Assembly (NCBI GenBank): GCA_943788045.1
Contig: CALSOT010000006.1
Location: 186,001-250,000, forward strand
Length of the DNA: 64,000 nt
From: an uncultured Polaribacter sp.
Lineage (GTDB): Bacteria; Bacteroidota; Bacteroidia; Flavobacteriales; Flavobacteriaceae
Direction: 5' to 3'
Position numbers and translations under genes: made by a program
Shown here: one piece after another, positions 1 through 9,123 of the stretch
Numbering within the stretch: position 1 is the first letter of the stretch
Layout: each line of letters starts with the position of its first letter
Notes under the pieces: model-generated
Seen by the model: only the letters and a program-made list of their open reading frames with translations
What the model was told of the DNA's origin: nothing
The model's database searches: none

Positions 1-187
1 AAACGATGTTTTGAGGGTAAGGGATTAACTTAACTGGTGCACTTTCTAACTCTTTGGACGTAAACTTTGTTTCAAAGATATTATCAATTATTGCTTTATC
101 AGAAAGTTCTTTATTCTGAGCATTTAAGTTTGAAGACACAAAGGAAAAACAAAAAATAATAGTAATTGTACTAATTACAGATTTCAT
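1..187 (-). CDS. Probable GH20 beta-N-acetylhexosaminidase, N-terminal part (runs off left edge)
   Basis: Only the first 62 codons are inside the window. The ATG is at 187 and no stop is reached. The translation begins with a typical signal peptide (hydrophobic core about residues 5-20, ending SSNLNAQ). It then reads PVKLIPYPQNIV, which resembles the opening of the N-terminal domain of GH20 hexosaminidases, where 'PxPxxv' follows the signal peptide. This motif also occurs at the start of some other exo-glycosidases (GH84, GH67-like), so the family is a guess from a short match. It lies downstream of two sulfatases on the same strand with a 93-base gap, so it probably belongs to the same glycan-degradation operon. 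A secreted hexosaminidase would remove terminal GlcNAc or GalNAc after desulfation. Confidence 0.5.
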   Translation of the reverse strand, partial: MKSVISTITIIFCFSFVSSNLNAQNKELSDKAIIDNIFETKFTSKELESAPVKLIPYPQNIV

Positions 188-280
188 GATTTTATTTGAA
201 TTTTTAATAAACATAGTAATGACTTGTATTTAGACTTTTTTGGTATATTTTGGATTCACAAAAATGGTTTTTTAAACCGA

Positions 281-1696
281 CTAATTGCTCTTATTCAATT
301 GGTTTTTTAAGTATTTCTCTCGTCTTTCAGGAGTAGTGTAAAACGGCACTTTATTTTCCATTAAGCTTTCATGTATATGATAGGTAACAGGCATCCAATC
401 ACCTTCATCCCACAAAGGTTTCATTAAAGTAGATTCCCATGCTTTTAATTCTTGATGCAGTAAATTAGAGGTCCTTTCATCTAGATTGGATAAATCTGTT
501 GTTTCTCCCAAATCAACATCTAAGTTGTACAATGTGCTCCCATAATCTTTTAAACGCACTAATTTTTTACTTCCTAATCTCACACCTGCCTCATCTAGTT
601 TTCGCCAAAATAATTTTTCATGTGGATTACCAGTAAGTTTCCCTTTTAAATATGGAATTAAATTAACACCATCTAACTCTAAATTATTTTGAATGCCAGC
701 AGCTGCCATCGAAGTTTTAAAAATATCAAGAGATGATGTTAAACCATTAAAAGTTTGATTTCCTTTTATTTCTTTTCCCCAATGAACAATAAAAGGAACT
801 CGATGTCCACCTTCAAATTTATTCCCTTTCCATCCTTTTAAAGGACCATTATCCGCAAAACTATGTGGCGACCCACCGTTATCACTTAGAAAGAAAATCA
901 AGGTGTTTTCTAATTGATTCGTTTCTTCTAGTTTGTCAATTAATTTTCCAATATTCTCATCAAGTGACCACATCATGGCTGCTAATTTTTTACGCGGATG
1001 ATCTTTATATTTTTGTAAATGCTCCTTTTTAGCATGCCTTGGTGTATGAGGAGCGTTATAGGCTAAATACATAAAGAAAGGATGCTCCTTATTTTCTTCA
1101 ACATAAGAGACTGATTTTTCACCTAAAACATCTGTTAAATAGCCATCAAAAATTACACGTTTACCATTGTATTGCAGGGTATGACCTTTTGAAGGATTTT
1201 GTACAGGAAAATAAGATCGACTACCTCCAATAAAACCATAAAAATCATCAAATCCTCTTTGATTAGGGTGATCAGAATGAGACTCTCCTAAATGCCACTT
1301 GCCCAAGGCAATAGTTTTGTAATTATTTTTTTTGAAAGCATCTGCAATAGTCTCTACATCATCTGATAATCCAATACCCCCGGTGCCATTGGCTTCAAAA
1401 CCAAATCTTTGTTGGTATTTCCCTGTAATTAAACCAGCCCTTGATGGAGCACAAACTGTTGCCGAAACATGGGCATCTGTAAAAACAGCACCTCGCTTCG
1501 CTAATTTATCTAATTGCGGAGTGTCAAGATCTTTGTTTCCCATAAAACCAAAATCCATATAACCTGCATCATCAGCAAGTATAACTATTACGTTGGGTTT
1601 AGTAATCTTCTGGAAATGTTGAACAGACTTCTCTTTATTATGTTTACAACCAATTATTAATATCAAAAAGAAAGTTAAAATCGTTTTATTGAACAC
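281..1696 (-). CDS. S1-family sulfatase (formylglycine type), lipoprotein
   Basis: A 471-residue sulfatase of the alkaline-phosphatase-like superfamily, which hydrolyses sulfate esters on glycans. The N-terminus is a lipoprotein signal (lipobox LIIGC, Cys17). The metal-binding ADD motif is near residues 41-43. The active-site signature CAPSR at 82-86 is the cysteine form that an anaerobic or aerobic formylglycine-generating enzyme converts. Later motifs SDNGG (about 270) and KGNKFEGGHRVP fit the family. Start is GTG at 1696: the next Met lies beyond the metal-binding motif, and the upstream sulfatase stops at 1698, leaving one base between the genes, so they are surely cotranscribed. Length is normal for S1 enzymes. 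Sulfatase subfamily and the sulfate position cleaved cannot be told by eye. The neighbouring SusCD pairs and probable hexosaminidase suggest a sulfated amino-sugar glycan as substrate. Confidence 0.93.
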   Translation of the reverse strand: MFNKTILTFFLILIIGCKHNKEKSVQHFQKITKPNVIVILADDAGYMDFGFMGNKDLDTPQLDKLAKRGAVFTDAHVSATVCAPSRAGLITGKYQQRFGFEANGTGGIGLSDDVETIADAFKKNNYKTIALGKWHLGESHSDHPNQRGFDDFYGFIGGSRSYFPVQNPSKGHTLQYNGKRVIFDGYLTDVLGEKSVSYVEENKEHPFFMYLAYNAPHTPRHAKKEHLQKYKDHPRKKLAAMMWSLDENIGKLIDKLEETNQLENTLIFFLSDNGGSPHSFADNGPLKGWKGNKFEGGHRVPFIVHWGKEIKGNQTFNGLTSSLDIFKTSMAAAGIQNNLELDGVNLIPYLKGKLTGNPHEKLFWRKLDEAGVRLGSKKLVRLKDYGSTLYNLDVDLGETTDLSNLDERTSNLLHQELKAWESTLMKPLWDEGDWMPVTYHIHESLMENKVPFYTTPERREKYLKNQLNKSN

Positions 1697-1697
1697 T

Positions 1698-3218
1698 TTA
1701 TTTATTATTATTTTTTATTATTTCTAACTCCCTGATCATTGCAGCTACTTTTTCGGGATTTTTATCTGCTAAGTTATTTTGCTGACTTCTATCCTCTTTT
1801 AAATTATACAACTGCATATTTCTATCTCTTCCCGTTTCATTTTTTACCCACTTATTTACTCTTTTAGGGCCTTTATGAGGTGGAATTAAAACGTAATTTC
1901 CTTTAATGAATGAGGTAATATTATTTTGACCCAAAAGTAAATTTTGTCTACCTTCCTTGGATATTCCTGTTAAAGCATCTAAAATATTCTCACTGTCGGG
2001 AGTTGTATTTTGTTGCCCCACCAAACTTGCCAAAGAGGCGGTTAAATCTATCTGACATACAAGGGCATCAGAAACACTTGGTTTAATTTTTGATGGCCAA
2101 CGTACCATAAAAGGCACATGGGTTCCTGCATCAAATAAACTGTATTTACCACCCCTTAATCCTCCACGAGGTGTATGCTTACCTATTTTTGTTTCGGACT
2201 CATCATGATAGCCATCATCTAAAACCGGTCCGTTATCACTAGAAAAAATGACAATAGTATTTTCAGCTATCCCTAATTTCTCTAATTCATTCAAAAATTC
2301 GCCTACAGCCCAATCAGCCTCTAAAATGACATCGCCTCTTGGCCCTAAACCAGATTTTCCTACAAATCTAGGATGCGGAATTCTTGGCACGTGTGGCTGA
2401 TGTAAACTATAAAATAAAAAGAAGGGAGTATCTTTGTGGTTATTAATAAAATTTTTCGATTCTCTCAAAAAATCATCACTCATATCTTCATCAATAAATA
2501 AAGCTGATTTTCCACCTTTCATATATCCAATTCTTGAAATTCCGTTATGGATACTTCTATTATGACCATGACTAGGATGTACTTTTAATAATTCTGGATT
2601 TTCTTTTCCGGTTGGTTCACCTTCAAAATTACTCCTATAACTCACCGAAATAGGATCTTTGGGATCTAATCCATCAATATTATGATTTTTGACATACACT
2701 GAGGGCACTCTATCATTTGTGGATGCCATAATATAAGAGTAATCAAATCCAATTTCTAAGGGACCTGGCTTAATATCTTCATTCCAATTCATATTTTCAT
2801 CACCCAATCCTAAATGCCATTTACCAACAACACCTGTAAAATAACCCGCATCTTTTAACATAGAAGGCAATGTTTGCTTCCCAATGTCAAATAATAAAGG
2901 AGCATTCCCTGGTAAAATTTTTGCACGTTGGCTTCTAAAAGGATAAATACCAGATAGCATAGAAAATCTACTCGGTGTGCAAGTGGGAGATGTGGCATAG
3001 CCATTTGTAAACCTTATGCCCTCATTAGCAATACGGTCAATATTTGGAGTTATTAATTCTGTTGCTCCATAACTACTCAAATCACCATAGCCCAAATCAT
3101 CGGCATAAATCACAACAATGTTTGGTTTGGGGTTTTCGACTTTATTAAAATTTGATGATTTACACTTCATTAACATTATGGTTAATGAGCACATGAAAAT
3201 AAATTTAAAGAATTGCAT
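1698..3218 (-). CDS. S1-family sulfatase (formylglycine type)
   Basis: A 506-residue exported sulfatase. An N-terminal hydrophobic stretch (residues 3-18) is followed by Cys19 in a non-canonical lipobox-like context (MLMKC), so it may be a lipoprotein. The YADDLGYGD metal-binding motif is at 38-46 and the catalytic signature CTPSR at 80-84. Further family motifs are GKWHLG and SSDNGP, and the region HTPRGGLRGGKYSLFDAG holds the conserved Lys of the active site. It differs clearly from the downstream sulfatase, so the two probably act on different sulfate positions. The ATG at 3218 lies just after a conserved hairpin leader (3246-3297). The SusD terminator at 3330-3362 lies upstream, so expression needs readthrough or its own promoter. 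Its first ten codons are duplicated as a ghost at 8857-8889. Confidence 0.93.
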   Translation of the reverse strand: MQFFKFIFMCSLTIMLMKCKSSNFNKVENPKPNIVVIYADDLGYGDLSSYGATELITPNIDRIANEGIRFTNGYATSPTCTPSRFSMLSGIYPFRSQRAKILPGNAPLLFDIGKQTLPSMLKDAGYFTGVVGKWHLGLGDENMNWNEDIKPGPLEIGFDYSYIMASTNDRVPSVYVKNHNIDGLDPKDPISVSYRSNFEGEPTGKENPELLKVHPSHGHNRSIHNGISRIGYMKGGKSALFIDEDMSDDFLRESKNFINNHKDTPFFLFYSLHQPHVPRIPHPRFVGKSGLGPRGDVILEADWAVGEFLNELEKLGIAENTIVIFSSDNGPVLDDGYHDESETKIGKHTPRGGLRGGKYSLFDAGTHVPFMVRWPSKIKPSVSDALVCQIDLTASLASLVGQQNTTPDSENILDALTGISKEGRQNLLLGQNNITSFIKGNYVLIPPHKGPKRVNKWVKNETGRDRNMQLYNLKEDRSQQNNLADKNPEKVAAMIRELEIIKNNNK

Positions 3219-3245
3219 TGAAATGAATTATTTTAAAAAAGTAAT

Positions 3246-3297
3246 CCCGAAACCCAACTGTATGCATTTTATTTTGAACAGTTTATTTGTTTTCGGG
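3246..3297 (-). promoter_or_regulatory. Nested inverted repeat in the leader of the sulfatase gene
   Basis: CCCGAAA (3246-3252) pairs with TTTCGGG (3291-3297), and inside it AACTGT pairs with ACAGTT. On the minus strand the hairpin is followed by ATTACTTTTTT and then, about 30 bases on, by the sulfatase ATG. It could be a second terminator or an attenuating leader structure. The same structure is kept at 8917-8968 in the duplicated copy. Confidence 0.5.
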
Positions 3298-3329
3298 GCT
3301 TATGATGAATATTGTACATTTATAAAAAT

Positions 3330-3362
3330 AAGCCATTGTCTAAAAAACATACACAATGGCTT
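3330..3362 (-). terminator. Intrinsic terminator after susD-1
   Basis: AAGCCATTGT (3330-3339) and ACAATGGCTT (3353-3362) form a 10-bp perfect stem. On the minus strand it is followed by TATTTTTATA. It sits 81-113 bases after the SusD-1 stop codon and should end or attenuate the SusCD transcript before the sulfatases. Confidence 0.75.
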
Positions 3363-3442
3363 GTTAAATAATTTAATAAATTATTAACTTTAAACCGCTA
3401 CCGTTAGTAACGATGATTTTATTAGTTAAAAATTTCTAATAA

Positions 3443-5125
3443 TTACCAACCAGGATTTTGCTCAATATTTGGGTTAGCAATCATTATGTATTGGGCTATA
3501 GGAAGCAAATAAAACTTGTCTTGCCATACTCTATTATAAGCTCCTGCATTTGGTTCAAATTTAGGTCCTACAAGGTCTCCATATTCTGTGGTACTTTGGG
3601 GGATACCAAAAGTTTGTCCGATAACTTGATCTCCTAATTTATATCGCCAAATATCAAACCAGCGTTGTGGGCCTTCACCAGCAAATTCATATCTTCTTTC
3701 CAATAATATAGCATCTATCATCTGGTTTCCCGTAGTACCTCTAGTTACAGTTGGTAAACCTATTTCGCTATATTTAGGCATTCCTACACGAGTTCTAACT
3801 TGGTCTAAAACAGGTAAGGCTTCACCATTTTTTCCTTGACCTGCTAAAGCTTCAGCATACATTAAAAGAACTTCTGAATAACGAATAATCTTATAATCTG
3901 CATCTCCTCGGTCTAAGGCATCCAAAGTATAATCTATATATTTTCTAAAGCTATAGCCTGTTGGATTTGATGGTTTCGTAATATCATCTCTACTTGGTAA
4001 TATTGCTGGATGTGGTTGGTACACATAGATATTGTCTGGATTACCTTTGTCGGGTAATTCATCTCCAGGAAGCACAGCAGTTACAGCTAATCTGGGATCT
4101 CTGTTGGACCATGGATTTGCTGGGTCATAAGTAGGATCGTCTTTAGGAAACAAACCGTTAATGGTTTGAACCTCTTCAATAAAATCTGATGTATAACCGG
4201 CTCTACTTTGGTTATTTCCATAAGTCGCTTGTGGCCCTCTCCAAGAGCCTTTTTGCGCAAATCGCCTTGCTAAAGGTTGTGTACGAAATTCTGGAATAAA
4301 ATTATTAGACAATACCGTTTCAGAACCTCCATTACTACTACGATTAAATTGTGACGCAAATCCATTTATTCCATTGGCTAAAGCATATACGCCACTGTCA
4401 ATGATAGATTTACAGGCTGCTTCTGCACCAGCATACATGGCATTTACATCAATATGCCACCCTACAGCATTAAGATAAGCTCTTGCCTTTAAAGCGTTTA
4501 CAGCACCTCTTGTAATACGACCTTTATCTTCTGATGCATATGTTAGGGGTAAAGCACTCTCAATCTCATTTAATTCATTAATTACAAAATTAAATACCTC
4601 TAAACGTGGTGTTCTGGATGGCAAATCATCAGCGCTTATAATCTCAGTAATTAAAGGGACATCACCATAGGCTAAAACCATGCGCTCATATATTAACGCT
4701 CTTATAAAACGTGCTTGAGCTCCATGACTTTCCTTAAGACCAGCTGTAGTATATTCTGCATTAGGCAAGGCTTCTAAGAAAAAGTTAATGTCTGCAATAC
4801 GGTCATACCTATAATAGTCATCAAGCACATAGGTATTGCCAGGTTGTTTTACAGTAGACCAATTAAAATCAGAGCCAAAACGCCCTTCAAGATTTATATT
4901 TCTATGTAAAGCTTCGTCTGTCCAAAAATAAGGCACCATTTCTTGAGTGATATCCGCTCCAGGTAAAAAGTTATAGAGATGATTTAAAGCAAAACCCATA
5001 TCTACTTCTGTTTTAAAAACAGAAGTAGCAGTCAATGTATCTAAATCTACAACATCAAGAAAATCATCACAGGATCCTAAAAGGGTAAATGATGCTATAT
5101 ATATTATTATTTTAATTTTTTTCAT
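3443..5125 (-). CDS. SusD-like glycan-binding lipoprotein (SusD-1)
   Basis: A 560-residue SusD/RagB-family outer-membrane lipoprotein. It binds the target oligosaccharide at the cell surface and lids the partner SusC channel. The signal peptide ends in LLGSC with lipidated Cys19 followed by DDFLDV, the usual SusD opening. The all-alpha TPR-like N-terminal half includes ARFIRALIYERMVLAYGDVPL (positions about 135-155). The C-terminal part ends in LLPIAQYIMIANPNIEQNPGW, the family hallmark. It lies 13 bases after SusC-1, so the two are translated from one message. It is only distantly similar to SusD-2 (9124-10842) although the DNA on both sides of the two pairs is near identical, which suggests exchange of the receptor cassette. 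Confidence 0.95.
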   Translation of the reverse strand: MKKIKIIIYIASFTLLGSCDDFLDVVDLDTLTATSVFKTEVDMGFALNHLYNFLPGADITQEMVPYFWTDEALHRNINLEGRFGSDFNWSTVKQPGNTYVLDDYYRYDRIADINFFLEALPNAEYTTAGLKESHGAQARFIRALIYERMVLAYGDVPLITEIISADDLPSRTPRLEVFNFVINELNEIESALPLTYASEDKGRITRGAVNALKARAYLNAVGWHIDVNAMYAGAEAACKSIIDSGVYALANGINGFASQFNRSSNGGSETVLSNNFIPEFRTQPLARRFAQKGSWRGPQATYGNNQSRAGYTSDFIEEVQTINGLFPKDDPTYDPANPWSNRDPRLAVTAVLPGDELPDKGNPDNIYVYQPHPAILPSRDDITKPSNPTGYSFRKYIDYTLDALDRGDADYKIIRYSEVLLMYAEALAGQGKNGEALPVLDQVRTRVGMPKYSEIGLPTVTRGTTGNQMIDAILLERRYEFAGEGPQRWFDIWRYKLGDQVIGQTFGIPQSTTEYGDLVGPKFEPNAGAYNRVWQDKFYLLPIAQYIMIANPNIEQNPGW

Positions 5126-5138
5126 GTCTTTTTATTAG

Positions 5139-8100
5139 TTAAAATTTAACGTTTACACTTATAGATGTTGTTAAAGGTAATGGATACTCTACATAACCTA
5201 CAGATAATTCCGGATCCCAACCATATGGTCTAGTTGGGCTATTAGTCCAAACTGTCCCAACATTTTCCATTGATAATGATATATTTAAAGCTTCAAAAGC
5301 ATTTAATTTGTCTAAGATTGATTTACCAAAATCGTAAGAGAGTGTTATGTTCTGTATTTTAATAAATTCATTATCGTACATAAGATGGGATACGTTTGAA
5401 TCATATCCTTGTATACCATTTCCTACTGGAGTTGGAAAAAAGGCATTGGGGTTGTCTGGACTCCAATAATTTAATTGATAATCAAATGCATTGGTTCCGT
5501 TAAGAAAGGGCTCATGCGCATTGGCACCATTCCACCACTGTTTTCTGTCTAGGGCACCATAAAATCTTGTAGAAAGTGTCAATCCTTTATAAGACATTCC
5601 TAAAGAACCACCAATACGAAGGTTGGTTGCACTGTTTCTATCTAAAATAACTTTATCGTCTCCGTTAATAACACCATCGCCAGCATCAGGAATTCCATCA
5701 TTATTCGTATCAACAGTGAGTTGATCTACATACTTATAACCTCCTATACGTGTACCCCCAACATTACTTTGATTTATGGGAGCTACCCCATCTTCCTGAA
5801 GATGAGCATCTATCTCTTCCTGATTATCAAAAAACCCATCGGTTACAAACCCAAACCGATCATTAATACTTTGCCCTTCGGCAAAATTTGGAAATTCCCT
5901 TCCCGCAAGGTCTGTAATTTCATTGTCATAATTTGTTAGGTTAGCGTTAACCCAATATTTTACATCTCCTATATTATTTTCATGTGAAAACTCGAACTCC
6001 CATCCCCAACTATTAACTGCATAAAGGTTAGCAGGAACATTACCTAAACCAAATTCTACAGGTGTAGTAACTGTAGATAATATATCAAAGCGGTTAGTGT
6101 CAAAGTACTCGGATTTTAATTGAAATTTTCCTTGCCATAATGAAAAGTCCAATCCTACATTAAAAGTTCTAGCTGTTTCCCATTGCAGATCTCTACTTGC
6201 TGGATTACCAAGAAATAATCTTGGTTGTATTTCTCCACCTATAGGATACCCTGTAACATCCAAATTAACTAATTGTGTAACTCTTCTGCCAACTCCAGCA
6301 TCATCGCCAGTTTCTCCATACGACGTACTTAACTTAAACTTATCTACAAAATTAGCACTTGACATAAACCCTTCTTCAGCAATATTCCATCCTAAAGCTA
6401 CAGCGGGAAAAAACCCATACTGATTACTATCTAAAAAATTAGAACTTCCATCATAACGAAATACAGCTTCTACTAAATAACGCCCTTTATAATCATAATT
6501 TAATCTTCCAAAATAGGATAATGTTGTTGCATTACCTCCAATAGCAGACGTATTTCCTATACCTCCCCCTATTCTTGTGTCAATTTGTTCACCTAAATTT
6601 AAGCTTAGTAAATTGTCTAGCAAAAAACCCGTACGACCTGTCCGAAAAGATTCACTTTCCCCTTTTTCTGATTGAAATCCTAATAAGGCATTGAAATTAT
6701 GTGCTCCAAATTTACGATTGTATTTTACTGTTGTTAAAGATTTAATTGAATACCTTGTACTGGATGTTAAAAGTAATCGTCTTGCATCAGTATTTCCTAT
6801 AGAGTATGATCTATTTGGAGAATCAGGATTTATATAAGAATCGGGGTCTTCTAGATCCAAACTTACAAAATCAAAGACATTATCAAATGATCTAGCATTA
6901 GCGTTTGTTTTTACAACGGATACGCGTTCTTCTATTGTTAGTCCTTTTAGTGGATTAATTTTAATATACGCTTGTATATTAGCGGCATCTGTGGCAGTTT
7001 TATAAAACGTACCAGATAGCGCTTGTGCAATAGGATTAGGGTTTCCTGGACTTCCCTTATCCACAAACATTCCGTCTACAGTCTTTACTGGAAAAAATGG
7101 AGAACCCAATAAACCGTCACCTCCAGTAGCTGGAGTAGTTTTATTTACTCTATTTGAAATTAACACATTAGAACCAACCGTTAACCAATCATTAATATCA
7201 GCATCCAATTTCAGGCGTAAACCAATCCTTTTAAAATTATCTGGTCCTACAACCAGACCATTTTGTGTTAAATAATTAGCATTCATTAAATAACTAGCTT
7301 TTTTACCCCCTCCTTGTACGGTAAGGCTGTGTGACTGTTGATCTGCACTATTTTTATAAAGTTCATTTGGCCAAACTGTTTCTGGATAAAATCCATTAAG
7401 AGCTAAGTCTCTGACTGCTGGACTATAAGGAGCTCCAGGATTCCCTCCTCCTGTTGGGTCTCCTGTTACCGCAAAATTTTCAAATTCTATAAGCTCTAAA
7501 GCACTTAGTGTTCCTGGAAGATCACTAGGTTGCTGAATAGCTACATTAGAATTATAAGAAATAGACATTTTTTGATTTCTTTGACCTGATTTAGTCGTGA
7601 CTACCATTACTCCATTCGCTCCTCTTGCACCATAAACTGCTACTGCAGCTGCATCTTTAAGAATACTAACTTTATCAATGTTTTGAGGATTTAAATCTGA
7701 TAATGAGCCTTCAAAACCATCAATAATCACTAATATATTAGTACCATTTAACGAGCTATTACCTCTAATTCTAAACGTTGGAGCTGCACCAGGTCTACCA
7801 TTGGGATTAAAACCCCTCAATCCTGGCATTGAGCCAATTAAGGAGGTTTGAATATTTGTAACGGGTCTTGTAGAAACCCCAAGATCTTTTCCTGTTGTAT
7901 TAGATATAGAACTTACTACTTTTCTAGAACTTTGGGTACCAAACCCAACGACAACAACCTCATCTAATTGGGCAGCATCTTCTTTTAAAGATATATTATA
8001 AGTGGTGCTATCCCCAACTGTTACCAATTGCGATTTAAAACCTATGTATGAGAATTCTACAACTTGCCCAGCATCAACCTTTAAAGTATACTTACCATCA

Positions 8101-8384
8101 AAATCTGTAAAAGTACCTTTGGTTGTGCCCTTTATAAATACGCTAACGCCCGGTAAAGGAATACCAGTATTATCTGTTACAACTCCAGAAATGGTTTGTT
8201 GCATAAGAACAGTTGAATTGCTATCATTACCATAGTTCTCTACACCGCCTGAAGCAAATAAAGACGAAGAAGATACACTTATGAATAAGAACATCATAAA
8301 GCATGATGGGATTCTTAATTTTAAAGAGAAAACTGAGTTTTCACTTTTTTTATTAAGAAAAATCCATTTTAATTTGTTTGTCAT
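5139..8384 (-). CDS. SusC-like TonB-dependent glycan transporter (SusC-1)
   Basis: A 1081-residue outer-membrane receptor that imports oligosaccharides with energy from TonB/ExbBD. In order: a long leader with hydrophobic segment (about 28-45), a carboxypeptidase-D-like regulatory domain beginning ISGVVTDNTGIPLPGV (about 64-140), a DEVVVVGFG linker typical of SusC, a plug domain (about 150-270, with SILKDAAAVAVYGARGANGV), and a 22-strand barrel ending in the aromatic/hydrophobic C-terminus TSISVNVKF. Its first ~140 codons differ from those of SusC-2 (10893-14159) at only about 11 of 420 bases by my count, but the plug and barrel diverge strongly. The partner SusD follows after 13 bases. It is probably controlled by the hybrid two-component regulator at 15016 through the upstream inverted repeat at 8614-8654. 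Confidence 0.96.
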   Translation of the reverse strand: MTNKLKWIFLNKKSENSVFSLKLRIPSCFMMFLFISVSSSSLFASGGVENYGNDSNSTVLMQQTISGVVTDNTGIPLPGVSVFIKGTTKGTFTDFDGKYTLKVDAGQVVEFSYIGFKSQLVTVGDSTTYNISLKEDAAQLDEVVVVGFGTQSSRKVVSSISNTTGKDLGVSTRPVTNIQTSLIGSMPGLRGFNPNGRPGAAPTFRIRGNSSLNGTNILVIIDGFEGSLSDLNPQNIDKVSILKDAAAVAVYGARGANGVMVVTTKSGQRNQKMSISYNSNVAIQQPSDLPGTLSALELIEFENFAVTGDPTGGGNPGAPYSPAVRDLALNGFYPETVWPNELYKNSADQQSHSLTVQGGGKKASYLMNANYLTQNGLVVGPDNFKRIGLRLKLDADINDWLTVGSNVLISNRVNKTTPATGGDGLLGSPFFPVKTVDGMFVDKGSPGNPNPIAQALSGTFYKTATDAANIQAYIKINPLKGLTIEERVSVVKTNANARSFDNVFDFVSLDLEDPDSYINPDSPNRSYSIGNTDARRLLLTSSTRYSIKSLTTVKYNRKFGAHNFNALLGFQSEKGESESFRTGRTGFLLDNLLSLNLGEQIDTRIGGGIGNTSAIGGNATTLSYFGRLNYDYKGRYLVEAVFRYDGSSNFLDSNQYGFFPAVALGWNIAEEGFMSSANFVDKFKLSTSYGETGDDAGVGRRVTQLVNLDVTGYPIGGEIQPRLFLGNPASRDLQWETARTFNVGLDFSLWQGKFQLKSEYFDTNRFDILSTVTTPVEFGLGNVPANLYAVNSWGWEFEFSHENNIGDVKYWVNANLTNYDNEITDLAGREFPNFAEGQSINDRFGFVTDGFFDNQEEIDAHLQEDGVAPINQSNVGGTRIGGYKYVDQLTVDTNNDGIPDAGDGVINGDDKVILDRNSATNLRIGGSLGMSYKGLTLSTRFYGALDRKQWWNGANAHEPFLNGTNAFDYQLNYWSPDNPNAFFPTPVGNGIQGYDSNVSHLMYDNEFIKIQNITLSYDFGKSILDKLNAFEALNISLSMENVGTVWTNSPTRPYGWDPELSVGYVEYPLPLTTSISVNVKF

Positions 8385-8689
8385 AATACGTTGAGTTAAT
8401 TTTTACTAGTTAATTGTTCTTGTTTCTGATCCTAATGAAAATCTAATTAACTTTTCAATTTTATTTTTGTTTTTACGCAGTGATAAAATATGATAAGTAG
8501 ATTAATTAAGGATATTTTCTATGCAATAAGTAATCTGAAGATCACCTCTAACTGCAAATTCATTTACCCGATTCATTACTATCGATACAAATTTGGAGAA
8601 TATTCAACTTTTAATGGAGGAAAATAAGTTCAATTAAGGGTATTTTAAGTCCATAAGCGAAAAACCTTAATTATACTTCAAAATAAAAC
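7965..8689. repeat. Direct repeat R1, copy 1 (susC promoter region plus N-terminal codons)
   Basis: About 725 bases covering the first ~140 codons of SusC-1 and roughly 300 bases upstream match 13740-14462 at an offset of 5773-5775. The coding part is about 97% identical by eye; the upstream part has more substitutions but keeps a long exact block at 8631-8663. A further short block, AACAGATCAG, is shared at 8851-8860 and 14483-14492. Confidence 0.92.
8614..8654. promoter_or_regulatory. Imperfect palindrome upstream of susC-1 (candidate operator)
   Basis: ATGGAGGAAAATA (8614-8626) is followed after 14 bases by TATTTTAAGTCCAT (8641-8654). The equivalent site before susC-2 is a nearly perfect inverted repeat, so this copy has lost two or three matching bases in its left arm. 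It lies about 230 bases before the susC-1 ATG, next to a CAAATTTG box that is one mismatch from the Bacteroidetes TAnnTTTG element. Binding by the AraC-type regulator at 15016 is an inference. Confidence 0.45.
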
Positions 8690-8856
8690 ATATATCATTA
8701 TTATTGATAAATTAGTGCTCATTTAAAATGAACTAAAAAGACAAGATTTATGTTTTTTAGATGATAAAACTCTGCGAAATACCACCAAAAAAAGAAACAA
8801 AAATTTAATAATATTTATACCCAACATAAAAGAAAAAATTTTTATAATATAACAGA

Positions 8857-8889
8857 TCAGCACATAAAAATAAATTTATGCAATTGCAT
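8857..8889 (-). pseudogene. Ghost of the sulfatase start (10 codons)
   Basis: Reading the minus strand from the ATG at 8889 gives MQLHKFIFMC and then a stop. The intact sulfatase at 3218 begins MQFFKFIFMC. The flanking DNA is the same on the susD side. The match ends at codon 10, where the sequence switches to the far end of the susC upstream region. This is a duplication scar, not a gene. Confidence 0.85.
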
Positions 8890-8916
8890 TGAAACTAATT
8901 ATTTTAAAAAAGTAAT

Positions 8917-8968
8917 CCCGAAACCCAACTGTATACATTTTATTTTGAACAGTTGATATGTTTTCGGG
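8917..8968 (-). promoter_or_regulatory. Nested inverted repeat, copy of the sulfatase leader hairpin
   Basis: CCCGAAA (8917-8923) pairs with TTTCGGG (8962-8968), with inner AACTGT (8927-8932) and ACAGTT (8949-8954). It is the duplicated counterpart of 3246-3297 and here precedes only a dead sulfatase start. Confidence 0.5.
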
Positions 8969-9000
8969 TCTTATAATGAATGCTGTACATTTATAAAAAT

Positions 9001-9033
9001 AAGCCATTGTGTAAAAGATATACACAATGGCTT
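9001..9033 (-). terminator. Intrinsic terminator after susD-2
   Basis: AAGCCATTGTGTA (9001-9013) and TACACAATGGCTT (9021-9033) form a perfect 13-bp stem with a 7-base loop. A T-rich run (ATTTTTATA) follows on the minus strand. It is stronger than the matching hairpin after susD-1, whose stem has lost three pairs. Confidence 0.85.
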
Positions 9034-9123
9034 ATTAAAAAAATTCTATAACTAAATTAATAAAGTATTAATTTAAAACCGCTACCGATAGTAACAATCT
9101 TTTTATTAGATAAAAAGTTATTA

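Larger units (their letters stand above)
3189..3442. repeat. Direct repeat R2, copy 1 (susD trailer, terminator and sulfatase start)
   Basis: About 250 bases from just after the SusD-1 stop codon down to codon 10 of the sulfatase match 8860-9123 closely, allowing small indels. Both copies carry the same two hairpins and the same start of the sulfatase reading frame. The match stops at the SusD stop codon on one side and at sulfatase codon 10 on the other. Confidence 0.9.
8385..9123. other. Intergenic region between SusD-2 and SusC-1
   Basis: This 739-base gap holds no complete gene. From right to left it contains the trailer and terminator of susD-2, a hairpin, a ten-codon sulfatase ghost, a joint near 8860, and then the upstream regulatory region of susC-1 including an imperfect palindrome. 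The long leader is shared with susC-2. Confidence 0.85.
8860..9123. repeat. Direct repeat R2, copy 2
   Basis: Matches 3189-3442: susD trailer, terminator hairpin, leader hairpin and truncated sulfatase start. See the ghost at 8857-8889. Confidence 0.9.
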
